Source: Congeria kusceri (Eukaryota > Mollusca > Bivalvia > Myida > Dreissenidae). Taken from it: a DNA stretch of 64,000 bases. Below are positions 47,735 to 58,573 of this stretch, piece by piece. Location: NCBI GenBank assembly GCA_027627225.1, contig CM051033.1:9555501-9619500 (forward strand). The letters run 5' to 3'. Made by a program: the position numbers and the translations under genes. Positions within the stretch are counted from its first letter, which is position 1. Each line of letters opens with the position of its first letter. The notes beneath the pieces are model-generated. The model did no database searches and was not told where the DNA came from. It saw only the letters and a program-made list of their open reading frames with translations.

Positions 47735-48264
47735 ATTCATCCCATCATCTCTTTCTTTTATCTTGAAAATAAACGATAGAAAATCGCTACAAAATATAAT
47801 GACGTCACGAAAATAAACAAATGCGCGAGTTTGCTGTAGTCAACAAGGTGGAATACAGCTAAATTTATCCCACGTGGTGTTATTTCGTCAATTCAGGCGT
47901 GATGATGGGATAAAAATAAGTTAAAGGTGACAATAAGCACACTTTCTGAAACATTCCTTACACGGTTAGGAAACCCACTGGACCACCTCATTTAGGTGTT
48001 TTTCCATGTCTGAATTCCACCAGTTAGATCTAGCACATAACTTTATAGAAATAATATTTTTTCACATCTGCTTAAGTTTAAACCAAAACAATTTTCGAGA
48101 TATGGAAGACTTTGTGTTTCTAACTGGTGAGTATTGTGGCTAAATTATCCAATAATGCCAAGCAAATGTTAATTCGGCTATTCTCTACATTTATGCAAAT
48201 ATTGACGGACATTTCATGTAAACTCACACAGTTAAGAATTTGTACAGAAAGTTTCCTCCTAAAC

Positions 48265-48420
48265 TACAACATTTTTCATGATGTTGATGATGATCATGAC
48301 AATAATGACTTGCCTGATGATGATGTTGATGAAGATGGTGTTGATACTGTATGGTGATGTAAGTGATGAAGGTGATGTTGATGCAGCTGCTGATGATATA
48401 ATTAACGATCATCCTAGTAA
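48265..48420 (+). repeat. GAT-rich imperfect microsatellite
   Basis: Repeated GATGATGATGTTGATGAAGA and similar triplets. The acidic (Asp-rich) frames across it (48127-48357, 48278-48505) follow from the triplet repeat. One such frame has an upstream non-repeat part, but no splice support. Confidence 0.75.
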
Positions 48421-48830
48421 TCAGAAAGACGATGTCAAAAATTATAATGATGGTGCCAAAAGACACGTATCGTGGTCAAAGTCAGAGAATAATCCAATTT
48501 TTTAAGATAATTGACATCCAGACATAGGATTCTTATTACCAATGTCAAATGGCCAAGTAAATTCGCAAAATATACAAGCTGACACAATACTAATTAACCA
48601 CGTACATTAAATTTAACTCGATTGAGATCTGGAATTAACATTTCGGGATTCTTTCGAATTTAAAAACGTACAGATTATCCTACCCATTATTATATATTTA
48701 TAAGTTAAGACCGATAAAAGATATCTCCAGAGTATTGTAAGTCACAAAAACAATTAATGAAAAATAGCAAATTGGCTCCCATAATAAACGGTGAATTATT
48801 CAATGGTTTGATTATATCATTACAATTAGG

Positions 48831-49400
48831 AAGACCTGGGAGAAATATTGTAAATAGTGTAAATATTTAGTATGCGAGTTGCGGTTGCGTGGACTTTTCT
48901 TTCGCCACATGTGTTTTAAAAAATAAACAAAATAACAACACGCAAGACGAACACAAATGAAACATCAAAAACACAGCAGAAAACGAAAAAAGCCGAATTG
49001 CTAGATAATGTATTGTTTATTAATAAAATTCTAATTTCTAAGATTTTCAGGCATACATTTAGAATATTCTAATTTTTCGATACTGTATTACATATTGTGC
49101 TGTATGTTGATTTTTTTCTAGCATGTTGATATTTTTGTAGTGAAGATAGTTGTTGTGTGTTGAAACAAAACATAAGATAAATATATATACATATCGTGAT
49201 ATTTATAATATTTCTGAATGAATTGTATGCGACAAAATTTGAAATTATATGTATTTGATATTATTCTGTTTAGTTTTCATATGACTAATACTGTAACGCC
49301 CTCAAACTTGTTTTGTAAAAGTTGACTATTCAACGTATTCTACCAATGACATAATTTAATTACACATAATTGTAAAGATTCTACAAAGTCACTTAAATAG
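48831..49400. repeat. ~1-kb tandem duplication, copy 1 (empty site)
   Basis: Matches 49903-50615 with a 1070-bp offset at the left edge. Shared landmarks: GTAAATAGTGTAAATATTTA, ATTGCTAGATAA, ACCAATGACAT and AAGATTCTACA. Around 49290 it reads ACTAATACTGTAACGCCC, where the second copy carries the inserted element at 50348-50516. Confidence 0.82.
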
Positions 49401-49902
49401 TTAAATCATCATTCTAAACAACTAGACTTATGTAAGGTATTTCTAACGAAAAGCTCTTTATATAATGTTACATTTGAAAAAAATAGAATTCGTAGGTGAA
49501 TATGCATGAAGTGATATCTGTAAATAGTATGCGAGTGTGTTTGTCCATATACCGTTAGTTAGTTGATTTTACATTATATAACTTATAGAATTGAAAAATG
49601 CACATTTGTAACCTTGTATATATTTTAGTATTTGTTTTCACATTTTTATTACAAATAAATTGTAGTACTGTTGTACTTAGTAATGGGAAAGACATGTTTT
49701 TTGTTTTTAGTTTTTTTTTCTTTAAAAATAATGAGAATTGTGAAAGAAATGGTTCTAACAGAAAAGTGGTCACTTCAACAACAAACACTTTTAAAAGTAC
49801 ATATTAAACGGATTCAAAAGTAGGTCACAATACCTTTTCATTGAAAGTGGCTGATGTAAAATAATATAGATGTAAAATGTTTCGAATGCAAAGCTGAAAC
49901 CT

Positions 49903-50615
49903 GACCTGGGAGAAATCTTGTAAATAGTGTAAATATTTAGTACATTTATGTGTGTTGTGTTTGCGTTGAATTGTTCTTGTGTCACATGATTTACACAATA
50001 AATCACAAATACAATTCAAATAACAACAAAAATCGAATGGTTCAAGATATATGTAATCTTAATGGCAAGCCAAATTGCTAGATAACTATGATATGATTAA
50101 ATTCGTATAACTAAGATTTCAGGCATAATTTTGGCATATTTTAGTGTATGTTTCATACTAAATATTGTTGTTTTTAGAAAGGTAGATATCAAATTGTCTG
50201 CAAATAAAATGGATTTTAACAAAACATTATCAAGTTGCAAAGATGTATGTATATCGTATTGTTTTGATAGTTTCCGAATGCATTGTATGGGATAAATGAT
50301 ATATACGTATCACAATTTAGTTTGGTCAACGTATGACAAATAATAACTTGGGAAAGATCTAGGATCTACAAAGGTACAGGGTGCTGCTGAGAAGGAACAG
50401 GGTGGAAACCCATCCAAGTTTGTTGACATTTTCTATTTATTAAACACAATCATGTTTTTTGAACCAAAAAGGAGCAAGGTGCAGCAGCCCGCTATTTCGC
50501 TCTGGATCTTTCCCAAACTAACACCCTCAATTTTGTGTTTTTACTAAAACCAATTGAATGTTTTCTACCAATGACATGTTTTAATTATACATCAATGTTA
50601 AGATTCTACATTGTC
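49903..50615. repeat. ~1-kb tandem duplication, copy 2 (contains a MITE)
   Basis: Same landmarks as copy 1 with about 75% identity by eye, interrupted by 50348-50516. The homology partly continues on both sides: GTGGCTGATGTA occurs both at about 49850 and at about 50709. The duplicated unit is therefore close to 1.07 kb. Confidence 0.8.
50348..50516. mobile_element. 169-bp MITE with a paralogous empty site
   Basis: The ends are TTGGGAAAGATC and, in complement, TTGGGAAAGATCC. Internally it has CAGGGTGCTGCTGAG. The sequence is absent from the equivalent point of copy 1 of the duplication, which defines an insertion. Flanks ATAAC and CTAAC suggest a short TAAC or TAA target duplication. Confidence 0.75.
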
Positions 50616-50616
50616 A

Positions 50617-51857
50617 CTTTTCAATCAATTTCCTGTGAAGTTCTTTTTAACAAGTAGCTGTAAAGTTAAAGGGATATTTTCATTAAAAGTGGCTGATCAT
50701 TAAAAGTGGCTGATGTATATACAATGCATTTCTTTTAACAGTGCTACTGTCACACAAATATTGATGTTTATTTTTGTAGTTCAAATTCTTAGAACTTTAT
50801 CCAGACTTAGCATGTTTTGTTGCATTTCTGTTGTCTGTTTATACATGGTTTACCTAATATTAGTCTAACATACCAAAGGAAAAGAAATCGTGTGTTAACA
50901 TACCCAAACAATAGTGTGGGTTTCGATTTCAAATTGCACAAAGAACATGTTAAATTGTGTCGTTACCAATGTTTTGTTTTCAAAAGACATCCACATTATC
51001 AATGCATATACATAATGTATTCGTTATTTGCTTCGTTTCATATGGAATGAACTAATGGGTGTGTATGCAAAAGATACATTATTTAATCTAAAATACTACA
51101 CATTAAAACTGTGTCATAATCGAAGCAACACTCATACACATACATGTATGTTAAGATCAATTACTTGATAATTTAGAGCTTAACGAATATTCGCCCACTG
51201 CGTTTTTTTTTAGTTTGAGGCTGCATGTAAACAAATCACACGTAAATATGTTTTTTTTTCTGTTCTGCTGTTTTGCAAGTGTTTCCGAATAAATGTGTAT
51301 TATCAATGCTATTTTCATTGTGTTTTTATTCCACAAAGCGGGTTGGTTTGCATCAAATATACACGTATATGCACCAGGGGTTATTTTCACAGTTAAACAG
51401 ACGATGTTTTTTCGAAAATAAGAGGCACACCACTGACCTGTATATAAATGTAAAATATATAATTATAGCTACAGTTGTCCTTATGTAACTAAACATAACA
51501 CTCCATTACTGGTATGTGAAGTTGCACCAATTATTCTGCAAAATTAAAACATACAAATGGTTAACCACATTAATCGTCTTTAAATAAACTAGCATGCAAA
51601 TATGTCTTTTAATTAAAAAACACAAAACCATAAAAAAACATTGTATAACAAATAAAACAGACACACACTTAACAGTCAGAGTTGCTACTTCTATTTCTGA
51701 GCAGTTCTTGTGATTTAAATACACACAATTATAAAACATTGTAAACCAAGTTAATACAAAACCTAATTGGCAGAATTTAGCCAAACATGCACAGATTTCT
51801 GAACCTTTATTGTGATTCAAAATACGCATTAAAAATGGAAAACAAGTTTCTACAAAA
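50617..51857. other. Non-genic stretch
   Basis: AT-rich sequence. Frames at 50817-51050, 51157-51390 and 51506-51829 lack splice or codon support. Confidence 0.4.
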
Positions 51858-52057
51858 NNNNNNNNNNNNNNNNNNNNNNNNNNNNNNNNNNNNNNNNNNN
51901 NNNNNNNNNNNNNNNNNNNNNNNNNNNNNNNNNNNNNNNNNNNNNNNNNNNNNNNNNNNNNNNNNNNNNNNNNNNNNNNNNNNNNNNNNNNNNNNNNNNN
52001 NNNNNNNNNNNNNNNNNNNNNNNNNNNNNNNNNNNNNNNNNNNNNNNNNNNNNNNNN
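51858..52057. other. Assembly gap, 200 N
   Basis: Exactly 200 undetermined bases, a placeholder of fixed length. Features across it cannot be judged. Confidence 0.99.
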
Positions 52058-52639
52058 ATAAGTTACGTCTACATATTTTCTAAAACAAGTAATTAAATAA
52101 ATGCCAAAAGAGCATTTCTTATAATAAAGCTTCTAAATTATTATATATTCGAACCGTGCAAAATCAACACGACTTTTAAGTAACATAGTATAAAACATCG
52201 TCATCTCAGTAGTTATTCACATGCGACAGAATTTCATTGCACGCACCAGAATCACGCTGGCTTCGAATATTCAAATGCTTAAAAATGCAGACATTTGATT
52301 ATGAAGACCGTCTTCGACAACACTTTTCAACGTCTAAAGAATAATTTAATACATCAAACAACCTGGGTCCGTATTCACCAACCTATTCTTAGATTTAAGA
52401 CTAATAATAAAGAATAGTCTTGAAACCGTTATGTTCTAAGAACGCTGTAAATTTTATTCCTATTTGGTATTTATACAATCTAATACAGCATTCTTTATTT
52501 AGAGCGATTTGTTGATGATATTAGCAACATTGGTACCAAGAATATTTGCAAAAGCAGAATTATATTTTCTTGATTCGAAGTCGGTTCTTTATAACAAAGT
52601 CAAAGAATCAGTTGGTAAATACGGGCCCTGGGCAACAAA

Positions 52640-52939
52640 CTCCTCGCCCTCGGACAGTCCAGTATAAAACTCCTCTCCCTCTGACTGTACAGTATAAAAC
52701 TCCTCTCCCTCGGACAGTACAGTATAAAACTCCTCTCCCTCGGACAGTACAGTATAAAACTCCTCTCCCTCGGACAGTACTGTATAACACTCCTCTCCCT
52801 CGGACAGTACAGTATAAAACTCCTCTCCCTCGGACAGTACAGTATAAAACTCCTCTCCATCGGACAGTACAGTATAAAACTCCTCTCCCTCGGACAGTAC
52901 AGTATAAAACTCCTCTCCCTCGGACAGTTCGGTATAAAA
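52640..52939. repeat. 30-bp minisatellite, 10 copies
   Basis: Ten units of CTCCTCTCCCTCGGACAGTA followed by CAGTATAAAA, period 30 bp (52640, 52670 and so on to 52910). Several copies are identical. Because 30 is divisible by 3 and the unit lacks stops in several frames, 10-residue repeat frames appear on both strands (for example RTVQYKTPLP on plus). None has splice or promoter support. Confidence 0.96.
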
Positions 52940-54455
52940 CTTTGTATCTGAGACATGTAGCTACCTTTTCACGTGCAATAAGTACACACATGATAACGCG
53001 ATGAAATAATACAAGATATAAATAGTTCAGTACTATAGATCTTAACACATGAGAGGAAAATAAAATCTGCAGTATGATATTATAATAATGTATGTCTACA
53101 TCAATATAAATTTAGAAACGGTGAAGAACAGATAAGAAATTTAATTAAATTTATGAATTTGTAATGGACATGTGCGGGTGTGTTATGACGCGTAGCCTTG
53201 CGTGATTTGAATGATCGAGGATACTCTAATACTACAATAAAAGTTTATATCACTTGCCAATTGACTCTATCAATAACATAAATATATATTCAAATATAAT
53301 AATACGGTACTTTTCAAATTTAAGACAAAAGTTTTTTTTACACATATTTATACATGAAACGCTTAACAATCCAAGTTGACTTGATACCGAGTGTTAATGG
53401 CAAACTGCGAAGAGCCTCTTTAAAAAAAAAAAATCAATTTCAAAGAGGTATTCATTATATATACGTGTATGCCCATCATTTCAGAAAGCAATGGCGTTTC
53501 ATTGACAGCCGATGACGATAGCAAAGATTCGTGATATATTACACGCTACCGGAAGTGTGACAGACCGCCGCAGACAACAAAAATGAAAAAAGGAATATAA
53601 ACACCTCTTGATAAGACATACGCAAAGATTAAACCCAAATTCGCAAACGACAAAAATTAAAATTGCCACGCACCAGTGACGCATCAGGGATATACGGTTA
53701 CGTGAATGACATGTGACGTAGGAGTAGGAAATTTTTGTTTACGGCGAGACACCGTGCATTGCAGTTTGTCTGGACCAGACGACATGTTCGACGTTCAAAG
53801 GGCGACTGGGCTTGCGTTGTATTTATATAAAATGTCAGCTTCATTGTAACCGGAAATGACGATAGAGCTGTACCGGGGTCAAGGTGAATGGTTTGTCGTG
53901 TGTACGACTGTCTAGGCGGGAAATCCAAACATGAATACAAACAACCATGTCTGGGATGAGTTGGGAAGGCGTGTGCGATCAATGCGAACATGAAAATATT
54001 CAAACTTTATATATGTCATTTTGATTCTCAATTGTCAACATTGTCTTCTTTTAGATAAACAATGTGCATATTTCATCTATAAACATTTTGGACAGACAAA
54101 TGTTGCAATAACTGAACTGCAAGTACATATATATATTGTATATATACTAATTATGCGTTAAATTCAAAACAGATAAACGAAATGTCCACTTTTTTTCTTT
54201 TTCATAAGAACTGTCCACATTTTTCCGTCAGAATTACCCCACACGTTCACACTGTCCAAAATACTATAATCCGTACCTACACGTGTGTGTTTATACACGT
54301 AACTAGTGTACCGTTACTTTAACGATTGATTTCCTATGAAAACTCGTGCAGTATCATATACGGAGATTTCTTTAACAATGTAATCCCTTATTACCAACTT
54401 TCAAGGCGCTATCTCGTGAGTTCTTAATATTTTGTCTTAAATGCAATAAGGATTT
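52940..54455. other. Non-genic stretch with a higher-GC island
   Basis: 53480-54000 has more G+C and CpG than its surroundings, including ACCGGAAGTG at about 53548. A 101-codon minus frame (54003-53698) is open but unrecognised. This could be a promoter or 5' UTR region of an unseen gene; I do not call one. Confidence 0.35.
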
Positions 54456-54552
54456 CAGGACCCATATTTATAAAAATAAGTCATAAGTTATTCTTAAGAT
54501 TAATCAAAATAATAAAATTTGTGTTTAAAACACTATCCTTAGAAACATGTAC
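54456..54552 (+). mobile_element. MITE-like repeat fragment (partner at 57855-57966)
   Basis: GGACCCATATTTATAAA, TTCTTAAGATTAA, and AATTTGTGTTTAAAACACTA then TCCTT occur in the same order as in the complement of 57855-57966. A third, looser relative starts at 52367 (GGGTCCGTATTCACCAA, then TTCTTAGA). Confidence 0.6.
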
Positions 54553-54589
54553 ATGGCAAATTCTCTATATTAATATGCCGGTAAACAAC

Positions 54590-54900
54590 GCGTCACATCT
54601 CCGCAATACAACCGCGCGTTACAACCACGCAACACAACCACGTGTCACATCCACGCGTCAAGACACCGCGACACACTGAAGCAAAATAGCACTGCGACAC
54701 AACCACGCGAAATAACCATACAACAATGTGAAACAATTATACGGCACAGCCATGCGAAATAATCAAGCGTCTTAACCACGTGAAATAACCAGCTGGTACG
54801 CAAAATCGAAATAACCATGAGAAATAGCTACGTGTACGTGCTATAGCATCGCACCGAAACAACGTGAAATGACTATACCACGCAACCATGTCTGGTGAAA
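54590..54900. repeat. Degenerate AACCACGCGAMAYA short-unit array
   Basis: About 20 loose repeats of 11-14 bases with the core ACCACGCGA (AACCACGCAACACA, AACCACGTGTCACA, AACCACGCGAAATA and so on). The period is irregular and there is no conserved frame. Confidence 0.7.
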
Positions 54901-55237
54901 CATATAGCAACCAACGACTGACCGGTATACGACGTGAGCCAATATACTCCGCAGATAACAATGCTCACGTGCAAAAGTACATGTGTACAATAAAATTATA
55001 AAAGAAATAAATCTTATTTGGGGTAGTAACCAAACAACGCACATTTTATGATTTCTGTATGTGAGCAATGTACATGCTTACCACAACAATAATAGTTTGG
55101 TTTTAACAGAAACATACGAATTCATTCACAACTAACACTAGGAAGTAATGTACAAATGCAACGTGTTTTTTTCGTATATTAAACATTACAAAAGTACGAA
55201 ATTCCGTTAGGGCCTTCACCTATGAATGTAAATACTT

Positions 55238-55768
55238 AGTAATCTGAAACGCAAAAACACAAAATCAACACAAAGTAGACGAAGACGCGAAATCACTTAA
55301 GTGCGATGACGAAAATGCGAAAACACGATAACAAAAACGCGAAAGTGCGATGACGAAAATGCGAAAACACGATCAGGAAAATGCGATATAATTTTGCGTG
55401 TTCGTCATCGTGTTTTCGCCATCCTGCTTTAGCGATTTTGTGTTTTCGCGTTTTCGTACTTTTGTCTCCTGGTATGCATGCGCAAAATACAGTACGGTAA
55501 AAAGGAAAGAAATCAGTTGAAACATAATACACACTTATCTTGTACTGTGAATTCAGGTTTACCTTCATAATCAGACTCTGACATTTCATTTTGTTGGATG
55601 TTTTGGTTCCACAACGACGTGGAAGAAGAATTACTGTATGCGCATGTGCACCGGAAGGCGGAATTTCGCGTTTTCGTCCTCGCACTATCGCGTTTTTGTC
55701 ATCGTGTTTTCGCGTTTTCGTCATCGTACTTACGCGATTGCGTGTTTTCGCGTTTCAGATTCTATCAT
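55238..55768. mobile_element. Foldback element built of GCGAAAACACGATGACG repeats
   Basis: The outer ends AATCTGAAACGCAAAAACAC (left, 55239) and, in complement, AATCTGAAACGCGAAAACAC (right, about 55765) define inverted termini. Each arm holds several copies of GATGACGAAAATGCGAAAAC or its complement; the centre (about 55480-55660) is unique. It has the same design as the 5.3-6.1 kb foldback element but an unrelated core sequence. Open frames across it are artefacts. Confidence 0.8.
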
Positions 55769-55847
55769 TCAAAGGCGAATATGCCGATAAACCTGATGGA
55801 ATTCCGTACAAAATCGTCCAATCTACTAATAATTTTACATGTTCCGC

Positions 55848-56106
55848 ACTGGTTAGGAAAAACGACCGACCTTCAGTTTAACGAAAAGGTTCTCGCTAAC
55901 GTAACGAGCGACCTCCCGGTTGCGCTAAACATTTTAATGGGTAGTTTCCGTAAGGACAGTCGTTTGAAAAGATTTTATGCAAAAACGGAGAAATATACAC
56001 ACGTTTGAAATTATAACATTGTCGGCCTGTTTTACCATCAGGTCGCGCGTTATGTTAGCGAAAACCATTTCGTTACACTGGAAGTCGGTCGTTTTTCCTA
56101 ACAAGT
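55848..56106. mobile_element. ~260-bp MITE with ~60-bp inverted arms
   Basis: Left arm: TGGTTAGGAAAAACGACCGA, then TTTAACGAAAAGGTTCTCGC. The complement of the right arm reads TTGTTAGGAAAAACGACCGA, then TGTAACGAAATGGTTTTCGC; about 85% of roughly 60 bases pair. TGGAATTC lies outside both arms, so the true ends may be wider (about 55795-56150). Confidence 0.8.
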
Positions 56107-56149
56107 GATTTCTGACGTACGCGACGTGACGTGTTAGAATTCCATGTAA

Positions 56150-57039
56150 GTTTGGCCTTAAGAGTATACCGACTCAAGGAAAAAAAACTCTGCATACATC
56201 TTTATTATAAGTTACACCCAAACATGCAAATTATAGGCCAATTGCATTTATTGTAGTGTTTTTATTTTATTTAGCTTTTATAATTGGACACCCTGACTCT
56301 GTTTTCAACTTTCAATTCCGTTTTAATTCACGAAAACTGGATTGATATTTAGCGACACAAATACAGGGACATCACTTAATCTAACAAACGGAAGATTCTA
56401 TGACAGTGCCTTCAGGTACAACGTCAGCTGAAGTTGCGCGCAAAGAGACCTTTAGGAACTTCTGTTTAAGTCATGATTATTTTTAATTAAGATTACGTAT
56501 GTATCATCACGTGTTACCATTTTGCAGCATGAAATTGTGAATTTACAATCCAGACAGTAACATTTGTGTTGTTTACATCGAGTCAGTTACAGTTGCATAA
56601 CATACAAACACTTGCAGGTGTAGAGGCTATCGTTTTGGCAATGACCGGCAACAATCGATCTCATTCAAGTCGTCCCCGTGTTCACGCTACTGTACCTTTC
56701 CGTTTGCAACTAATGCACAGACCACCTGGATTTGATTTTAATGAGCTTGGGTTTTAATGTTTTTACAGCCGTTCAACGAAAGCACGTAGCATTATTTGGT
56801 AGCAAGTGGCTCTTCGTGATCATCATGGTTTCGTTGTGAGGTTGAGAATTTTTTGCGCAACCCGTCAGACATTTGCTAAAAGAAAAGAAAATGCTGATTT
56901 TCTAAAAACTGCAGGAAAAAATCAGTAATGTAACGATCTCTTGGAAGCGCAATACAATGGACATTTTCGATTTGATTAAGGCCGTTCGTTGACAAGAATG
57001 GAAAACACTCTAGCAGCGGTTTAAACCTAAAAAACATTT
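56150..57039. other. Non-genic stretch
   Basis: A 63-codon plus frame (56566-56757, with RPRVHATVPFRLQLMHRP) has coding-like composition and a possible acceptor (ACTTGCAG) at about 56613, but no donor or homologue that I recognise. Confidence 0.3.
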
Positions 57040-57235
57040 TCAATATCATCATCGACGTAATCATCATCATCATTCATCATAATTACCGTCATCATCATCA
57101 TCAACTCCATCATCATCGTCATGATCATCATCAACAATCATCATCGTCGTTGTTTTCCGTCGTTTTCATCGCATCAATCATCTTCGTTGTCGTCGCCACG
57201 GTCATCATCGTCGTCGTCACCGTGATCGTCATCAC
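57040..57235. repeat. CAT/CGT triplet-rich microsatellite
   Basis: Runs of ATCATCATCATC interrupted by GTCGTCGTC and GTCATC. No supported gene. Confidence 0.9.
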
Positions 57236-57426
57236 TGTAATTGGTCAGCTACTTAGCGATGCCTGATAAGCCCCGCCTACAGCCAGACTCGGCGAATGAG
57301 ATGTTTACAGTATTTTGTATGTTGTTATGTTATCAGTTCGTCTTACTGAATAAGCGTGTTAAAAATCAATCCCTGCTGTGTCTTGCATAAACCCTCTAAG
57401 GGCCCAGAATATATCATAACAATATT

Positions 57427-57570
57427 ACAATCATCATCATCGTCATCATCATCATCAACAAATCATTATCATCATCCTAATAATCATTATCATTGTTATC
57501 ATCATCATAGTCGAAATCAACATTATTTTCATCAGCAGTATCAGCAGCAGCACCGCCATCGTTATAAGCA
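57427..57570. repeat. (CAT)n microsatellite
   Basis: AATCATCATCATCGTCATCA and CAT/TAT triplets, then CAGCAGCAGC. Frames with Ser, His and Asn runs are by-products. Confidence 0.9.
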
Positions 57571-57854
57571 TCAGTATGTATTTAAAGCCAGGGTATAGTT
57601 CATAATGTGATATGAACACACATTAAGATGCCAACTAAATTCGGTATTGCTAAACACGCAGAATTTTTAAACGGTACATAAAATTTAATGTAAAACTGAA
57701 TGTATGAAAAAAATACAAACTATATTAGCAATTATGTGTAGTATAAATATTGTCTAGTGACTAGTAACACATTTTCTATACAGCAAAATAATTATTGTTT
57801 ATCTGCTAAGAACATTTAAGAATATTCTGACAAAGAAGTTGCAATATAATTCCA

Positions 57855-57966
57855 AATGTGTTAAGCACATATTACAAAGCATAGTGTTTCAAACACAAAT
57901 TCTTATTTTGACTTATTGTCAATTTAATCTTACAATGGCTTAAGAATCCTTTATAAATATGGGCCG
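57855..57966 (-). mobile_element. MITE-like repeat fragment (partner at 54456-54552)
   Basis: On the minus strand: GGCCCATATTTATAAA, TTCTTAAGCCATT, then AATTTGTGTTTGAAACACTA and TGCTT. The order and spacing match the plus-strand copy. Confidence 0.6.
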
Positions 57967-58573
57967 AGGTCTACTCAATGCGCTGTCCGAAGAACACAAT
58001 TTAAACAAAACAGCTATGTTTACTTTACTGACTTTGTGAGTGGCTGAACCACGTATGTTGATCAAACCTTGTCTTTCGTAAACAAAAAAACAAAGGTTAA
58101 ACGGCTGCAAACCAAATACGCAATAAGCTATTTTTAAGTGAATGCAAAAATTGCACGTGATGAACGTGAAGTGTAAACTCGTCGGAATGGTTTGTAACAT
58201 AACTTAGAGTGATTTAAAGGAGTAAATCAATGGTATTTCACAGAAATACAGACGGATGTGAGTGTTCTCATATGAAACAAAACATAATTTCCCATCTATC
58301 ACACATGCATTTGAATAACATCTATATATTGAAAAGTGCTCAAGTTTACAGAATTAAAAAATTGTAGACTCCATTATCGTACTATTTCCGCTGTACAACT
58401 TTCAAAGTCGCAACGAAATGTTCTAAAAATAATGTGCTTGACATGCATTAAACCAAAACGAAATAAGAGCGCTTCAGTGACCAGCATAATTTGCAGTTAT
58501 ACAGCTTATGAATATGTTTGCAATCAGCTAAGATGCCCTTGGATAAAAACCTTGTCTACCAAAAACTGTTAAA

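Noticed and set aside
48127..48505. Asp-rich protein frames
   Set aside because: Explained by GAT triplet repeats; no start or splice evidence.
52546..53048. Proline/arginine-rich repeat frames on both strands
   Set aside because: By-products of a 30-bp minisatellite; several frames open at once and no gene signals.
53698..54003. 101-codon minus frame as a gene
   Set aside because: No recognisable domain, no splice context; mentioned only as part of a GC-rich island.
55591..56008. Plus frames of 96 and 136 codons
   Set aside because: They run across a foldback element and an adjacent MITE, both defined by inverted repeats.
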